Source: UBA3210 sp963610315 | Lineage (GTDB): Bacteria; Bacillota_I; Bacilli_A; RFN20; CAG-449 | Direction: 5' to 3' | Assembly (NCBI GenBank): GCA_963610315.1 | Contig: CAVDMV010000010.1 | Coordinates: forward strand, 1-55,954 | DNA length: 55,954 nt | Part shown: in pieces, positions 7,881 to 16,312 of the stretch | Layout: every line of letters begins with the position of its first letter | Position numbering within the stretch: the first letter of the stretch is position 1 | Translations under genes and position numbers: made by a program | Notes under the pieces: model-generated | What the model was told of the DNA's origin: nothing | The model's database searches: none | The model's input: the letters and a program-made list of their open reading frames with translations, nothing else

Positions 7881-8714
7881 ATGATTAAAGACGAAGTATT
7901 TATTTTAAGTAATGGAATTTCTATTCCAAAAGTTGGTTTTGGTACATGGCAAGCTAGCCCTATTGACGCGTATACATCAACTTTATGTGCATTAAAAAAT
8001 GGTTATAGACATATTGATACAGCTTTTGCCTATCATAACGAAGAAAGCATAGGTAAAGCGATTAAAGATTCTTCTATTAGAAGAGAAGATTTATTTATTA
8101 CGACAAAATGTCCGGCTGAAATAAAAACTTATGAAGGAGCGAAAGAACATTTCTATTCTTCATTAAAAGCTTTAGGACTTGATTATATCGATTTATATTT
8201 AATTCATGCTCCTTGGCCATGGACTAATGTTGGACAAAATTGTGATAAAGAAAATATTGAAGTTTGGAAAGCCTTTATTGATTTATATAATGAAGGTTTA
8301 ATTAAAGCAATTGGAGTAAGTAATTTCTCCATTCACGATATTGAAAACATAGTTAAGGCAACTAACTTTGTTCCACACGTCAATCAAATAAGATATTTTA
8401 TTGGAAATACTCAAAAAGAATTAACTTCTTATTGTTTATCTCATAATATCTTAGTTGAAGCTTATTCACCTCTTGCAACCGGTAAAATTGTTGAAGATGA
8501 ATCATTAATTTCTATCGCGAACAAATATAATGTCAACGTTCCTCAATTATGTATTCGTTTCTGTTTAGAAAATAATACCTTACCATTACCTAAATCAACT
8601 CATGAAAATCGTATTAAAGAAAATATTTCTTTAGATTTTAAAATTGAAAAAGAAGATATGGACAAACTAAATTCTTTAGTTAATGAAGAATTAAAGAAAC
8701 CTTTAAGAAGTTAA
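7881..8714 (+). CDS. Aldo/keto reductase (AKR5-type)
   Basis: The 277-residue NAD(P)H-dependent reductase folds as a TIM barrel. Visible catalytic tetrad: Asp and Tyr in HIDTAFAYHNEESIG, Lys in FITTKCP, His in LYLIHAPWPW. The nucleotide-binding end is LPLPKSTHENRIKEN. It is close to the 2,5-diketogluconate/glyoxal reductase-type group; the true substrate is not evident. The ATG at 7881 follows the preceding stop by one base (coupled); a TTG at 7860 would add seven residues but has no ribosome site. A shared terminator follows. Confidence 0.92.
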   Translation: MIKDEVFILSNGISIPKVGFGTWQASPIDAYTSTLCALKNGYRHIDTAFAYHNEESIGKAIKDSSIRREDLFITTKCPAEIKTYEGAKEHFYSSLKALGLDYIDLYLIHAPWPWTNVGQNCDKENIEVWKAFIDLYNEGLIKAIGVSNFSIHDIENIVKATNFVPHVNQIRYFIGNTQKELTSYCLSHNILVEAYSPLATGKIVEDESLISIANKYNVNVPQLCIRFCLENNTLPLPKSTHENRIKENISLDFKIEKEDMDKLNSLVNEELKKPLRS

Positions 8715-8750
8715 AAAAAGGCGTAGATTAATTTTCTACGTCTTTTTCTT
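8713..8750. terminator. Bidirectional terminator between the reductase and ribU
   Basis: Stem GGCGTAGA / TCTACGTC (one G-T pair) at 8720-8727 and 8735-8742. A T5 run follows on the plus strand and T7 on the minus strand. Confidence 0.85.
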
Positions 8751-9567
8751 TGTCATCACTAACTAATCGATCAATTAATAAATGAATCTTTTTATATGTA
8801 ATAAAGGTAATAATAAATATCATGATGTAACGTGCGATATTAAATGGTAATACTCCGATAAAAATGTAATAAAGCATAAAATTATCAACTGTTACATTTC
8901 CCATATATGAAAGCATACTGGCTAGAGCTTCATAACTAAATCCAGCGAGATGAACGTAAGCAGGAATTAAAACTAAATAATTTAATAGACAAGCAGTTAA
9001 TGAACAAACTAACATTGAAGAACTAGTTCCAATAAGCGCGCCCTTAAGTGAACGATGTCTTTTATAAATAATACTTGATACTATCACTAATACTAAGCCC
9101 AAAATTAAATCCGCGAGTTCACCTACTCCAGCCGTAAAAGTACCTGGTAATTTAACAAAGAAACGAACTAAAATTACTAAACTACCGGCATAAGGGCCAT
9201 AGATAAAACCAGTAATTAAAGCTGGAATTTCACTAAAATTAAATAGATCTAACCAAGGTGGAAAGAAAGGAATTGAAGGAATTAAACTTGCTACGTAATA
9301 AAGAATTATACTTAATGCTGATTGAATACCAATTAAAGTAATTTCTTTGACGCTTAAAGTCTTCTTTTTATCTTTTTTAATAAAATAATTATAAATATTC
9401 ATTAACACCTTAAAGATTAAAATCGCGCCTAAAAAAGCTACTATTGTATAAAGGAAAGTATTTAATTTCCATCCTTTCATGTAGAAAGATAAAGTGATAA
9501 ATCCTCCACCTAAAATAACTAGGAAAATATTTAAAAATATATCTAAAATTTTATTATTTTTTTTCAT
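8728..9567 (-). CDS. ribU: Riboflavin ECF transporter S-component (RibU-like)
   Basis: The 279-residue membrane protein has about seven hydrophobic segments. After a roughly 70-residue N-terminal part with two helices, the S-component core shows EIPALITGFIYGPYAGSLV and VGELADLILG, typical of the RibU group. RibU binds riboflavin and works with the shared EcfA-EcfA'-EcfT module, not in this window. The FMN riboswitch directly upstream supports the substrate. The N-terminal extension is longer than in classical RibU (about 190-200 residues). The start has AAGGAG at good spacing. Confidence 0.9.
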   Translation of the reverse strand: MKKNNKILDIFLNIFLVILGGGFITLSFYMKGWKLNTFLYTIVAFLGAILIFKVLMNIYNYFIKKDKKKTLSVKEITLIGIQSALSIILYYVASLIPSIPFFPPWLDLFNFSEIPALITGFIYGPYAGSLVILVRFFVKLPGTFTAGVGELADLILGLVLVIVSSIIYKRHRSLKGALIGTSSSMLVCSLTACLLNYLVLIPAYVHLAGFSYEALASMLSYMGNVTVDNFMLYYIFIGVLPFNIARYIMIFIITFITYKKIHLLIDRLVSDDKEKDVEN

Positions 9568-9580
9568 AATCTTCTCCTTA

Positions 9581-9607
9581 AAAAAAGCCCTGAATTACTT
9601 CAGGGCT
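9581..9607 (-). terminator. FMN-riboswitch terminator of ribU
   Basis: Minus-strand 9-bp stem AGCCCTGAA / TTCAGGGCT with loop of 4 and T6. It is the expression platform of the riboswitch at 9633-9737. Confidence 0.93.
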
Positions 9608-9737
9608 AAACATACATATCAAAAAGATACTAACTTCTTTCATCTAGACTTTACTATTGCCACTTGAATTACACAAGTTCATGCCATATGGCTCGTGGGG
9701 TTTACCACCAGTTAGGAATTTCACCTTACCCTGAAGT
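9596..9737 (-). promoter_or_regulatory. FMN riboswitch (RFN element) controlling ribU
   Basis: The minus-strand aptamer (9737-9633) has the RFN signatures AGGGTAAGGTGAAATTCC, GGTGGTAAACCCCACGAGCC, TGTGTAATTCAAGTGGC and AGTAAAGTCTAGATG, closed by P1 ACTTC/GAAGT. Bases TACTTCAGGG at the 5' end (9738-9729) are perfectly complementary to CCCTGAAGTA in the terminator (9605-9596), giving an antiterminator that excludes both P1 and the terminator. FMN binding should therefore stop transcription of ribU. A weak TATAAT lies at 9743-9748. Confidence 0.95.
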
Positions 9738-9761
9738 ATTAAATTATATAATAATATTTTA

Positions 9762-10721
9762 TTAAATCGCGCCGACTACTTTATGAGGTGCATATTCTTC
9801 TTCTAAATAAGCTATTTCTTCGTCGGTGAGTTTTAGTTTTAATGCATTAACTGCATCATCGATATAAGAAAGTTTTGTCGCGCCGATAATAGGTGATTCG
9901 ATACCTTTACTCATCATCCAGCTAAGTGCGACTTCACTCATGCTGACTCCGCGATGATCCGCGACTTCTTTAACGCGAGAAACAATTACCATATCATCTT
10001 TTAAATATGAATCATATTTCGCTCTCATAGTTTTATCTGTTCTACTTCTTAAAGAATCTTTATTCCAAGTAGGTCTCGCTAAATGGCCACTAGCTAAAGG
10101 AGAATAAGGCATTAATAAGACACCAGTTTCTTTACAATATGGAATCATATCTCTTTCATCTTCACGATATAGTAAATTATAATGATTTTCCATCGCGACA
10201 AATTGAGTTAAATTATGTTCTTTTGCATATTCTTGCATTAAAACGAATTGATAAGTATACATTGCTGAAGCGCCAATCGCTCTTACTTTACCGCATTTTA
10301 CTAATGAATCTAATGTTTCCATTACTTCACTAATAGGAGTATCATAATCAAAACGATGGATAATATATAAATCTAAGTAAGATGTACCAAGTCTATTTAA
10401 AGTTCCATCAATTTCTCTTAAAATTGCTTCTTTAGAAAGATGACCTTCATTAAAATAAACTTTACTTGCAATAACAACATCTTCTCTTTTTGCAAGTTTC
10501 TTTAAAGCTTTACCTAAGAAAATTTCTGAACTACCTTTTGAATAAACATTTGCAGTATCAAAGAAATTAATTCCTAAATCTAATGCATGTTTAACTACTT
10601 TTTCAGTAGCTTCTTCATTTAATGTCCAATCGTGCATGGTACCTACTTCACCAAAGCTCATACAGCCTAAACAAATTTTACTAACTTTTATATCAGTATT
10701 TCCTAGTTTTACATATTCCAT
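9762..10721 (-). CDS. Aldo/keto reductase (YajO/YghZ-like group)
   Basis: A 319-residue TIM-barrel oxidoreductase beginning MEYVKLGNTDIKVSKICLG. Catalytic residues are visible: Asp and Tyr in NFFDTANVYSKGSSEIFLG, Lys in VIASKV, His in LYIIHRFD. The NADP-binding end has SPIIGATKLSYIDDA. It is the longer AKR type, distinct from the one at 7881. AGGAGG lies upstream of the ATG at 10721. It is divergent from a TetR gene, and a dyad overlaps its -35, so control by that regulator is likely. Substrate unknown. Confidence 0.93.
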   Translation of the reverse strand: MEYVKLGNTDIKVSKICLGCMSFGEVGTMHDWTLNEEATEKVVKHALDLGINFFDTANVYSKGSSEIFLGKALKKLAKREDVVIASKVYFNEGHLSKEAILREIDGTLNRLGTSYLDLYIIHRFDYDTPISEVMETLDSLVKCGKVRAIGASAMYTYQFVLMQEYAKEHNLTQFVAMENHYNLLYREDERDMIPYCKETGVLLMPYSPLASGHLARPTWNKDSLRSRTDKTMRAKYDSYLKDDMVIVSRVKEVADHRGVSMSEVALSWMMSKGIESPIIGATKLSYIDDAVNALKLKLTDEEIAYLEEEYAPHKVVGAI

Positions 10722-10744
10722 ACATAAACCTCCTAACTCAGTTT

Positions 10745-10773
10745 ATTATAACTAACTTTTTTTACTTCTTCAA
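10745..10773 (-). promoter_or_regulatory. Promoter of the 9762 reductase
   Basis: Minus-strand TTGAAG, 17-base spacer, TATAAT, about 25 bases before the ATG. Confidence 0.65.
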
Positions 10774-10790
10774 TAAGTTCAACACTTATT
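10772..10790. promoter_or_regulatory. Putative operator for the TetR regulator
   Basis: AATAAGT-TCAAC-ACTTATT is a 7-bp dyad overlapping the -35 of the divergent reductase. Its core AAGTTCAACA (10775-10784) recurs at 10863-10872, nearer the regulator's own promoter. Confidence 0.45.
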
Positions 10791-10904
10791 CTTTGTAATC
10801 AAAATAACAAACGTATTCTATATTTTTAAAATAAGATAATTAAACTATATTTATCGGACATAAAGTTCAACATTTTCAAAAATAATTAAATAATATAAAA
10901 CATA

Positions 10905-10932
10905 TTGTTCATTATTTTAAAAATGATATAAT
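10905..10932 (+). promoter_or_regulatory. Promoter of the TetR gene
   Basis: TTGTTC, 16-base spacer, TATAAT (10927-10932), 18 bases before the ATG. Confidence 0.6.
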
Positions 10933-10950
10933 ATTTTTGAGGTACACATT

Positions 10951-11505
10951 ATGGATAAAAGACAACTAAAAACACTAGATTCTATTTATGAAGGTTTTTC
11001 AAGTGTTATAAATCAGAAAAAATATGATGATATTACTATTCAAGATATCTTAGATGAAGCACACATTGGTCGATCCACCTTCTATTTACATTTTAAGACA
11101 AAAGATGAATTGTTATTATCAGTAAGTAAAAAAATATTTGATCATGTCTTCTCTCATTCTCTACAAGAAGAAAGAACTCACGATTTTTCTTCTGATAATG
11201 TATACGATTATAAGCATTTAATCACCCATATATTCTATCACATTAAAGATGAATCAAGTTTAATTAGAGGTATCTTAAAAAGTAATTGTAATAAAATCTT
11301 TCTTGATGAATTTAAAATGAATTTATATAAGCTCGCGGATTCATATTTTTCTAATTATCCTTTAACTAATAGAAATATTCCTTTACAACTCAAAAAAGAT
11401 ATATTGGTCAATAATTTTATTGTTATCTTAGAATATTGGATGGATGAAGATTTTTCTGATACACCTGAAACATTAACGTCTTATTTCATCACATTAATTA
11501 ATTAG
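10951..11505 (+). CDS. TetR/AcrR family transcriptional regulator
   Basis: The 184-residue protein has an N-terminal TetR helix-turn-helix (residues about 8-55: ITIQDILDEAHIGRSTFYLHFKTKDELL), followed by a helical ligand-binding domain. It is divergent from an aldo/keto reductase and is followed at 9 bases by a membrane protein, so it probably controls both. The dyad and its half-copy in the intergenic region are candidate sites. GAGGT lies 9 bases before the ATG. The inducer is unknown; the C-terminal half resembles the YbiH/AcrR-C style of TetR proteins only loosely. Confidence 0.9.
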   Translation: MDKRQLKTLDSIYEGFSSVINQKKYDDITIQDILDEAHIGRSTFYLHFKTKDELLLSVSKKIFDHVFSHSLQEERTHDFSSDNVYDYKHLITHIFYHIKDESSLIRGILKSNCNKIFLDEFKMNLYKLADSYFSNYPLTNRNIPLQLKKDILVNNFIVILEYWMDEDFSDTPETLTSYFITLIN

Positions 11506-11514
11506 GTAAATATT

Positions 11515-12093
11515 ATGAAGAAATACAAATTTTTAAGACTAACAAGAATAATAGTTTATTTTATTGTTGGTACTTATATTATTCTCGGATCATATTTATT
11601 CGTAGATATAATAAAAAATAATTTAAATTTACTCGTTGGCATATCTCTATTTTACGATTCTACTGCCGCGGAAATTGCTTCAATAAAAAGAAAAGCATAT
11701 AACCAAGAAGAAAATCATATCGGTACACATTTTATCAGTATGATATTTTCTTTTATCATTATTCTTTCAAAATATATTTTTAAAGATGAATCTTTCTATA
11801 TCATCTGTTCATTGTGGGGTGTAAGCGCGATTATTAATGGATCAGTTAGATTAAATATCTCTGTTCATCAAATCGCTCATAAGAAATTTAAAGGAATTGA
11901 AATTATTGAAACACTGGAAGCGATTATTGAAATTGCTTTATCAGTATTTTTAATTCTTGATCCAATTGAACATCTTCATTCTCACTTATTATTACTTGGT
12001 CTATCATCAATCTTAGTCGCGATAATCTTAAGCGTACATGAAATAAAGAATTATTATTTATATCGAAATGTAACTAACAACGAATTGTTATAA
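11515..12093 (+). CDS. Multi-pass membrane protein, possibly HdeD/DUF308-like
   Basis: A 192-residue protein with about six hydrophobic segments (roughly 10-30, 36-48, 68-88, 95-108, 134-150, 155-172). The stretch SLWGVSAIINGSVRLN recalls the LWG...I.G...L repeat of HdeD/DUF308 acid-resistance-type proteins, but the match is weak. It follows the TetR gene by 9 bases with only a weak AGG ribosome site, so it is probably cotranscribed and may be the regulated partner. A terminator overlaps its end. Confidence 0.6.
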   Translation: MKKYKFLRLTRIIVYFIVGTYIILGSYLFVDIIKNNLNLLVGISLFYDSTAAEIASIKRKAYNQEENHIGTHFISMIFSFIIILSKYIFKDESFYIICSLWGVSAIINGSVRLNISVHQIAHKKFKGIEIIETLEAIIEIALSVFLILDPIEHLHSHLLLLGLSSILVAIILSVHEIKNYYLYRNVTNNELL

Positions 12094-12110
12094 GGCAATT
12101 CGTTTTTCTT
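12079..12110 (+). terminator. Terminator of the TetR operon
   Basis: 9-bp stem AACGAATTG / CAATTCGTT with loop of 8, then TTTTTCTT. It overlaps the TAA stop of the 11515 gene. Confidence 0.85.
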
Positions 12111-12846
12111 AACTTTTTAAATATGAAATACTTTTAATTAAATCTTCTTTAGATTTAACTTCAAGAAGAATATATTTTACTATCTTAATCTTATTATATA
12201 TTTCTTTTATATTTAAATTTCCATCTAAAAAAGCAAGATGACATTTGTCATTTGTTGCATCATGAAAATGCACTTCTTTAAATTTATTTAGATGAGAATA
12301 AAAATAATCTTCGAGTTTTGATAAGCTTGTTTTATCATGACCAATATCGTAACAAAATGAAAATTCTTTTTCTAAATAAGGATAAGTTTTTATAATAAAA
12401 TCTTCGCTTATAACGTTTTCTAAAACTAAATCAATATTATATTTATTAGTTACTTCTTTAACCTTCTTTAAATTATTTATTAACCTAGAAATATATTCAT
12501 CAAATTCTTCTGCGTAAAGATAATGTTTAATTCCGCTTATAGTGACTATCGGGCCTAAATTAAGATGAATATTCACTTGTTTAAGATAATTTTTACCTTT
12601 AGAAAGATATTTATCTAATAATTTAATATAAGCCTCACTCACTTCATCATAAAGAGCGAAATCAGCTTCGTCAAAAAAATGTAAAGTATAAGTTAAAGAA
12701 GGATCAATATAATCATTATTTTCAATAAATTTACGAACATAAGAAAAATTAAGATTTAATTCGATGAAATCAAATTTATTAACTTTCGCAAAAGCGATAT
12801 TTTCTTCTACACTTTTAAATTCTAAAATAGTTGGCATTCCAAGCAT
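12109..12846 (-). CDS. Sugar-phosphate isomerase/epimerase-like TIM barrel (AP endonuclease 2 fold)
   Basis: The 245-residue protein matches the xylose-isomerase-like TIM barrel family: FDFIELNLNF near the N-terminus, NIHLNLG in the middle, DLVLENV, FCYDIGHD and VHFHDATND, which supply the usual His/Glu/Asp metal ligands. It may isomerise a sugar or act on a related polyol; the substrate is not evident. GGAGA lies 8 bases upstream of the ATG. It follows the BY-kinase gene by 41 bases without a clear terminator and may be cotranscribed. Confidence 0.8.
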   Translation of the reverse strand: MLGMPTILEFKSVEENIAFAKVNKFDFIELNLNFSYVRKFIENNDYIDPSLTYTLHFFDEADFALYDEVSEAYIKLLDKYLSKGKNYLKQVNIHLNLGPIVTISGIKHYLYAEEFDEYISRLINNLKKVKEVTNKYNIDLVLENVISEDFIIKTYPYLEKEFSFCYDIGHDKTSLSKLEDYFYSHLNKFKEVHFHDATNDKCHLAFLDGNLNIKEIYNKIKIVKYILLEVKSKEDLIKSISYLKS

Positions 12847-12887
12847 AATGTTTTCTCCTACAATAAAAGGGGCCTAAGCCCCTATAA

Positions 12888-14300
12888 TTATTTAGATTCA
12901 GTTGTATCTTTATAATCTTTGTAATAATAGTAATAATAGCCATCACTCTTACTACCTTCGTATTTAGTGACATTAATACCAATAATATGAGCGTTTGCCG
13001 CGATTGTATCAATAGATTCTTTAACCATTTTCTTAGTATAAGAATTACATGCAACGTTATAAACAACTCCATCAGCAAGTTTAGAAATTAAAATTGCATC
13101 ATTAGCCGCGGCTAGAGGAGGAGTATCAATAATTACATAATCATATTTAGCTTTTAAATCATCGATTAATTCTTTTAATTTGTGTGATTCAATAATTGCA
13201 GCTGGATTATCTAATGACTTACCAGATGTAAGAACATCTAAGTTAGCTTTTTCTGAATGCTTAATGCAATCTTCTAATTTAGCATCACCATTAATGTATT
13301 CAACCATACCTGGTTTCTTATCGACATTAAATACTTTATGAAGTCTAGATTTTCTTAAGTCTAAATCTATAATACAAACTTTTAATCCATTATGCGCGAT
13401 AGTATAAGCTAAATTACTAGAAGTTGTTGTTTTTAATTCTCCTGGCGCAGTTGAAGAAACCATAATTACTTTGTTTTGTTTATCAACATTATCTAATTTA
13501 ATATTAGAAATAAGTCTATTGTATGGTTCAAATGAAGAAATAGATGTAGAAAAATCAATTGTATCTTCATATACTTTCTTATCTTTTTCATTTTGATGAA
13601 CACCAATAATTGGGAAACCTAATTTTTCAATATCTTCTTTAGTCTTGAATTTATTTGAAGCAAGTTCTTTAACTAAGACAACACCAGCACCAGCAACTAA
13701 ACCAACAAGAACGACAATGACTGAATATAATACCCTGTTAGGTCCAGCTTTATAGAAGCCTTCTCCATAGTCTCTAGTATTAATTCTACATTTTAATGTT
13801 TTATATGTAGTATCAGTATTATCAACACTGTATTTAGAAATTTCATCTGCGACAGCTTTAACAATATTTTGTGATTTTTCACCACTTTCAGTAACTGCCT
13901 TAATTGAGATGATCATTGAGTTAGTTGTATAAGAAGTAGTAATTGTTCCGCTTAAACTTGTATATGTATAATTATAACCATAAGTATCATTTAAAGTTTT
14001 AGCGACTTTAGTTAAAACACCTTCACTTGTAATTAATGTATTAACAGTAACAACATATTGAATAGATGTTTGAACGTTAATATTATCTGTCGTACTAGAT
14101 GAATCATTTGAATATTCAACAGTTACAGAAGAATTCGCGTAATAAGTATTTTTCTTAATCGCAAAAGTATAAATTTCACCGCAGATGAAGACGACTGCAA
14201 ATATAATTACTAATAATTTCCATCCTCTTTTTAATGCCACGAAAATATCACGTAAAGTAATATAGCTTTCTTCTTGTTCTACGTTTTGATTTTCTTCCAT
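12888..14300 (-). CDS. Wzz/BY-kinase fusion (polysaccharide chain-length and tyrosine autokinase)
   Basis: The 470-residue protein combines a Wzz-type membrane domain with a CpsD/CapB-type tyrosine kinase. Two hydrophobic segments (about 31-50 and 188-208) flank an extracytoplasmic region. The kinase has Walker A STAPGELKTTT, Walker A' IIDLDLRKS and Walker B YDYVIIDTPPL, and a tail with six consecutive tyrosines for autophosphorylation. Leu replaces the usual Gly before the Walker A Lys. In most Firmicutes the two halves are separate genes; here they are one chain as in Gram-negative Wzc. No capsule genes lie nearby. ATG at 14300 has AAGGAG; the 22-codon extension runs through the promoter. 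Confidence 0.88.
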   Translation of the reverse strand: MEENQNVEQEESYITLRDIFVALKRGWKLLVIIFAVVFICGEIYTFAIKKNTYYANSSVTVEYSNDSSSTTDNINVQTSIQYVVTVNTLITSEGVLTKVAKTLNDTYGYNYTYTSLSGTITTSYTTNSMIISIKAVTESGEKSQNIVKAVADEISKYSVDNTDTTYKTLKCRINTRDYGEGFYKAGPNRVLYSVIVVLVGLVAGAGVVLVKELASNKFKTKEDIEKLGFPIIGVHQNEKDKKVYEDTIDFSTSISSFEPYNRLISNIKLDNVDKQNKVIMVSSTAPGELKTTTSSNLAYTIAHNGLKVCIIDLDLRKSRLHKVFNVDKKPGMVEYINGDAKLEDCIKHSEKANLDVLTSGKSLDNPAAIIESHKLKELIDDLKAKYDYVIIDTPPLAAANDAILISKLADGVVYNVACNSYTKKMVKESIDTIAANAHIIGINVTKYEGSKSDGYYYYYYKDYKDTTESK

Positions 14301-14352
14301 ATTTTTCTCCTTTTTAGAAACAAAATAAATTGCTTTACATATAATCTTTAAT

Positions 14353-14361
14353 ATAATACCA
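14353..14361 (-). promoter_or_regulatory. Extended -10 promoter of the BY-kinase gene
   Basis: Minus-strand TGG-TATTAT about 50 bases before the ATG, with no good -35. Confidence 0.4.
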
Positions 14362-14450
14362 TACATTTAGAATTAATAAAAGATTTAAAATAGTTTTTAA
14401 AGACAAAAGAGCTTTTTTTACTTATTTAAGTCAACTTTTACTAATAAAAA

Positions 14451-14525
14451 TGGCTTGGGCAGTTGGATTCGAACCAACGCTAACCTGTTTCAGAGACAGG
14501 TGACTTACCACTTGTCCATGCCCAA
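14451..14525 (-). tRNA. tRNA-Gln(CTG)
   Basis: A 75-base cloverleaf with acceptor TTGGGCA / TGCCCAA (the U1-A72 typical of Gln), anticodon loop CTCTGAA closed by CCTGT/ACAGG (anticodon CTG, reading CAG), T arm GTTGG-TTCGAAT-CCAAC, discriminator G and encoded CCA. A CTG-anticodon tRNA reads CAG, a rare codon here. Confidence 0.96.
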
Positions 14526-14536
14526 ATAGCCTTATC

Positions 14537-14565
14537 ATTATACTAGTTTAAATTTCTTTTAACAA
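14537..14565 (-). promoter_or_regulatory. Promoter of tRNA-Gln
   Basis: Minus-strand TTGTTA, 17-base spacer, TATAAT, 11 bases before the tRNA 5' end. Confidence 0.8.
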
Positions 14566-14657
14566 GAAATAAATTTTCTTAACAGGTTTATTTTATCTAG
14601 TAAAGATAATTCTTTTATCTTAAAAGTAAAAATTGTAAAATATTTTTGAGGTTAAAT

Positions 14658-15941
14658 ATGGAATTTAAAGAACATTTAAAAAAATATCTAAGTGATGAAG
14701 AAATTAATAAATTAATAAATGCTTTAGATGAAAAAGAATCAAAGCATGCTTTAATCTTGAATGAAGAAAAGATAAGTGATGAAGAATTTAAACTTAAATT
14801 CCCTCATATCACTCCTCATCCTCTTGTTCCGCATTGTTATTTATATAATAAGGATGAATATGAATTTGGTAAATCCATCTATTTTGAAATGGGATATTAT
14901 TATATTTTTGAACCATGTTCTTCTTTAGTTAGTCATTTTTTAAATCCAAATAAAGATGATATAGTTTTAGATATCGCGGCAGCTCCTGGAGGAAAAACAT
15001 TACATTCTTCATTATTAATGGAAAACGAAGGTTTAATTCTTTCTAACGAAATTAATCTATCAAGAAGTTATATTCTTTCAAGTAATGTAGAAAGAATGGG
15101 AAGAAAAAATATTGTGGTCATCAATAATTCAATCGATGATTTAAGTAATAAATATCATAATTATTTTACTAAAATTATTTTAGATGCCCCTTGTTCAGGA
15201 AGTGGTATGTTTAGAAAGAACGATTTAATGAAATTAGATTGGACTTATCAAAAAGTTCTTTCTTTAGCCATCATTCAAAAAGATTTATTATATAAAGCTT
15301 ATAATATGTTAGTTCCTGGAGGAAGTATCCTCTATTCAACATGTTCATTTTCTTATGAAGAAGATGAAGAAGTTATTTTAGATTTAATTTCTAAAACCGA
15401 TGCCATAATCGATGATATTAATATAAGTGATACTTTCTATCAAAGTGAATCAAAAATTGGTATTCATTTATTCCCTCATCTATTTTCTGGTGAAGGTCAT
15501 TATATTTGTAAGATATCTAAACCTAAAAAAGAAGAAAGAACTTATGAAAAGAATGTCAAAGATAATTTTAATGACATTAGAAAATTATGTTATCTTCAAG
15601 ATGGTTATATTTATAAAAATAATGATACTTTCTATTATTTAAATAAATACATTGATTTAAAATCATTACATATTATTCGTGGAGGTTTAAAACTAGGAAC
15701 TTTAGAAAAATATGGTTTCGAGTATGATCACGCCCTTATGAAATATTTAAAAACATTTAATAATGTCGTTTCTTTAAATTTAGAACAAGCTAAAGCTTAT
15801 TTAGAAGGTAATCAAATAACTGCCGAAAGTAAAAAAGGTTATTGTTTATTAACTTATGAAGGTAACTCCTTAGGGCTTGGTAAATCAAGTAATAACAAAA
15901 TTAACAATAAATATCCAAAAGGACTACGCGTCAAGTTATAA
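14658..15941 (+). CDS. rsmF: RNA cytosine-5 methyltransferase (RsmF/NOL1-NOP2-Sun family)
   Basis: The 427-residue enzyme methylates rRNA or tRNA cytosine with SAM. Motif I is DIAAAPGGKTLHSS, motif IV LDAPCSGSGMFRK and motif VI YSTCSFSYEEDEE; both catalytic cysteines are present. The C-terminus has the PUA-like end NKYPKGLRVKL of the RsmF/YebU group in Firmicutes. The ATG at 14658 follows TGAGG by 7 bases; the TTG at 14646 lies within that ribosome site and is rejected. This intact enzyme contrasts with the degenerate RsmB relative at 21186. Confidence 0.92.
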   Translation: MEFKEHLKKYLSDEEINKLINALDEKESKHALILNEEKISDEEFKLKFPHITPHPLVPHCYLYNKDEYEFGKSIYFEMGYYYIFEPCSSLVSHFLNPNKDDIVLDIAAAPGGKTLHSSLLMENEGLILSNEINLSRSYILSSNVERMGRKNIVVINNSIDDLSNKYHNYFTKIILDAPCSGSGMFRKNDLMKLDWTYQKVLSLAIIQKDLLYKAYNMLVPGGSILYSTCSFSYEEDEEVILDLISKTDAIIDDINISDTFYQSESKIGIHLFPHLFSGEGHYICKISKPKKEERTYEKNVKDNFNDIRKLCYLQDGYIYKNNDTFYYLNKYIDLKSLHIIRGGLKLGTLEKYGFEYDHALMKYLKTFNNVVSLNLEQAKAYLEGNQITAESKKGYCLLTYEGNSLGLGKSSNNKINNKYPKGLRVKL

Positions 15942-15968
15942 CTTTTTTCAAATTTTTAAAAAAATAAT

Positions 15969-15997
15969 TTGCAATACTATTTTGTTGATGCTAATAT
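15969..15997 (+). promoter_or_regulatory. Promoter of rpmB
   Basis: TTGCAA, 17-base spacer, TAATAT. The 5' leader holds a 6-bp hairpin TAAGCG/CGCTTA (16005-16028) with a T-run in its loop. Confidence 0.65.
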
Positions 15998-16046
15998 ATT
16001 TCAGTAAGCGAATTTTTTTATGCGCTTAGTTAAGGAGGTCGAAAAT

Positions 16047-16262
16047 ATGGCAGCAAGAGTATGTCCTGTAACAGGCAAAGGACCAATTAGTGGCAACAAG
16101 CGTTCCCACTCCTTAATAGCTACACGCAGAAGATGGAATGTAAATTTACAACCAGTTAAAGTAAATCTCAATGGACGTGTTGTAACAATGAGATTATCCG
16201 CACGCGCTATTAAGACTTTACGTAAATCAAATAGAAAAGCTTCAGAATCAACTGCAGCATAA
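16047..16262 (+). CDS. rpmB: 50S ribosomal protein L28
   Basis: The 71-residue protein begins MAARVCPVTGKGPISGNKRSHS and continues RRRWNVNLQPVKVNLNG, the L28 signature. Only one Cys is near the N-terminus, so it is the zinc-free form. ATG at 16047 has AAGGAGG upstream; the earlier ATG at 16020 lacks a ribosome site and would add nine atypical residues. It is monocistronic, with its own promoter and terminator. Confidence 0.97.
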   Translation: MAARVCPVTGKGPISGNKRSHSLIATRRRWNVNLQPVKVNLNGRVVTMRLSARAIKTLRKSNRKASESTAA

Positions 16263-16281
16263 TTTATAAATTACGTTAATT

Positions 16282-16307
16282 AAGCTCACCTTTGGGTGAG
16301 TTTTTTT
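16282..16307 (+). terminator. Terminator of rpmB
   Basis: Stem AGCTCACC / GGTGAGTT around a short loop, then T7. Confidence 0.92.
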
Positions 16308-16312
16308 ATGCA

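Noticed and set aside
12815..13078. 87-codon frame on the minus strand
   Set aside because: It lies inside the BY-kinase and TIM-barrel genes in another phase and has no family features.
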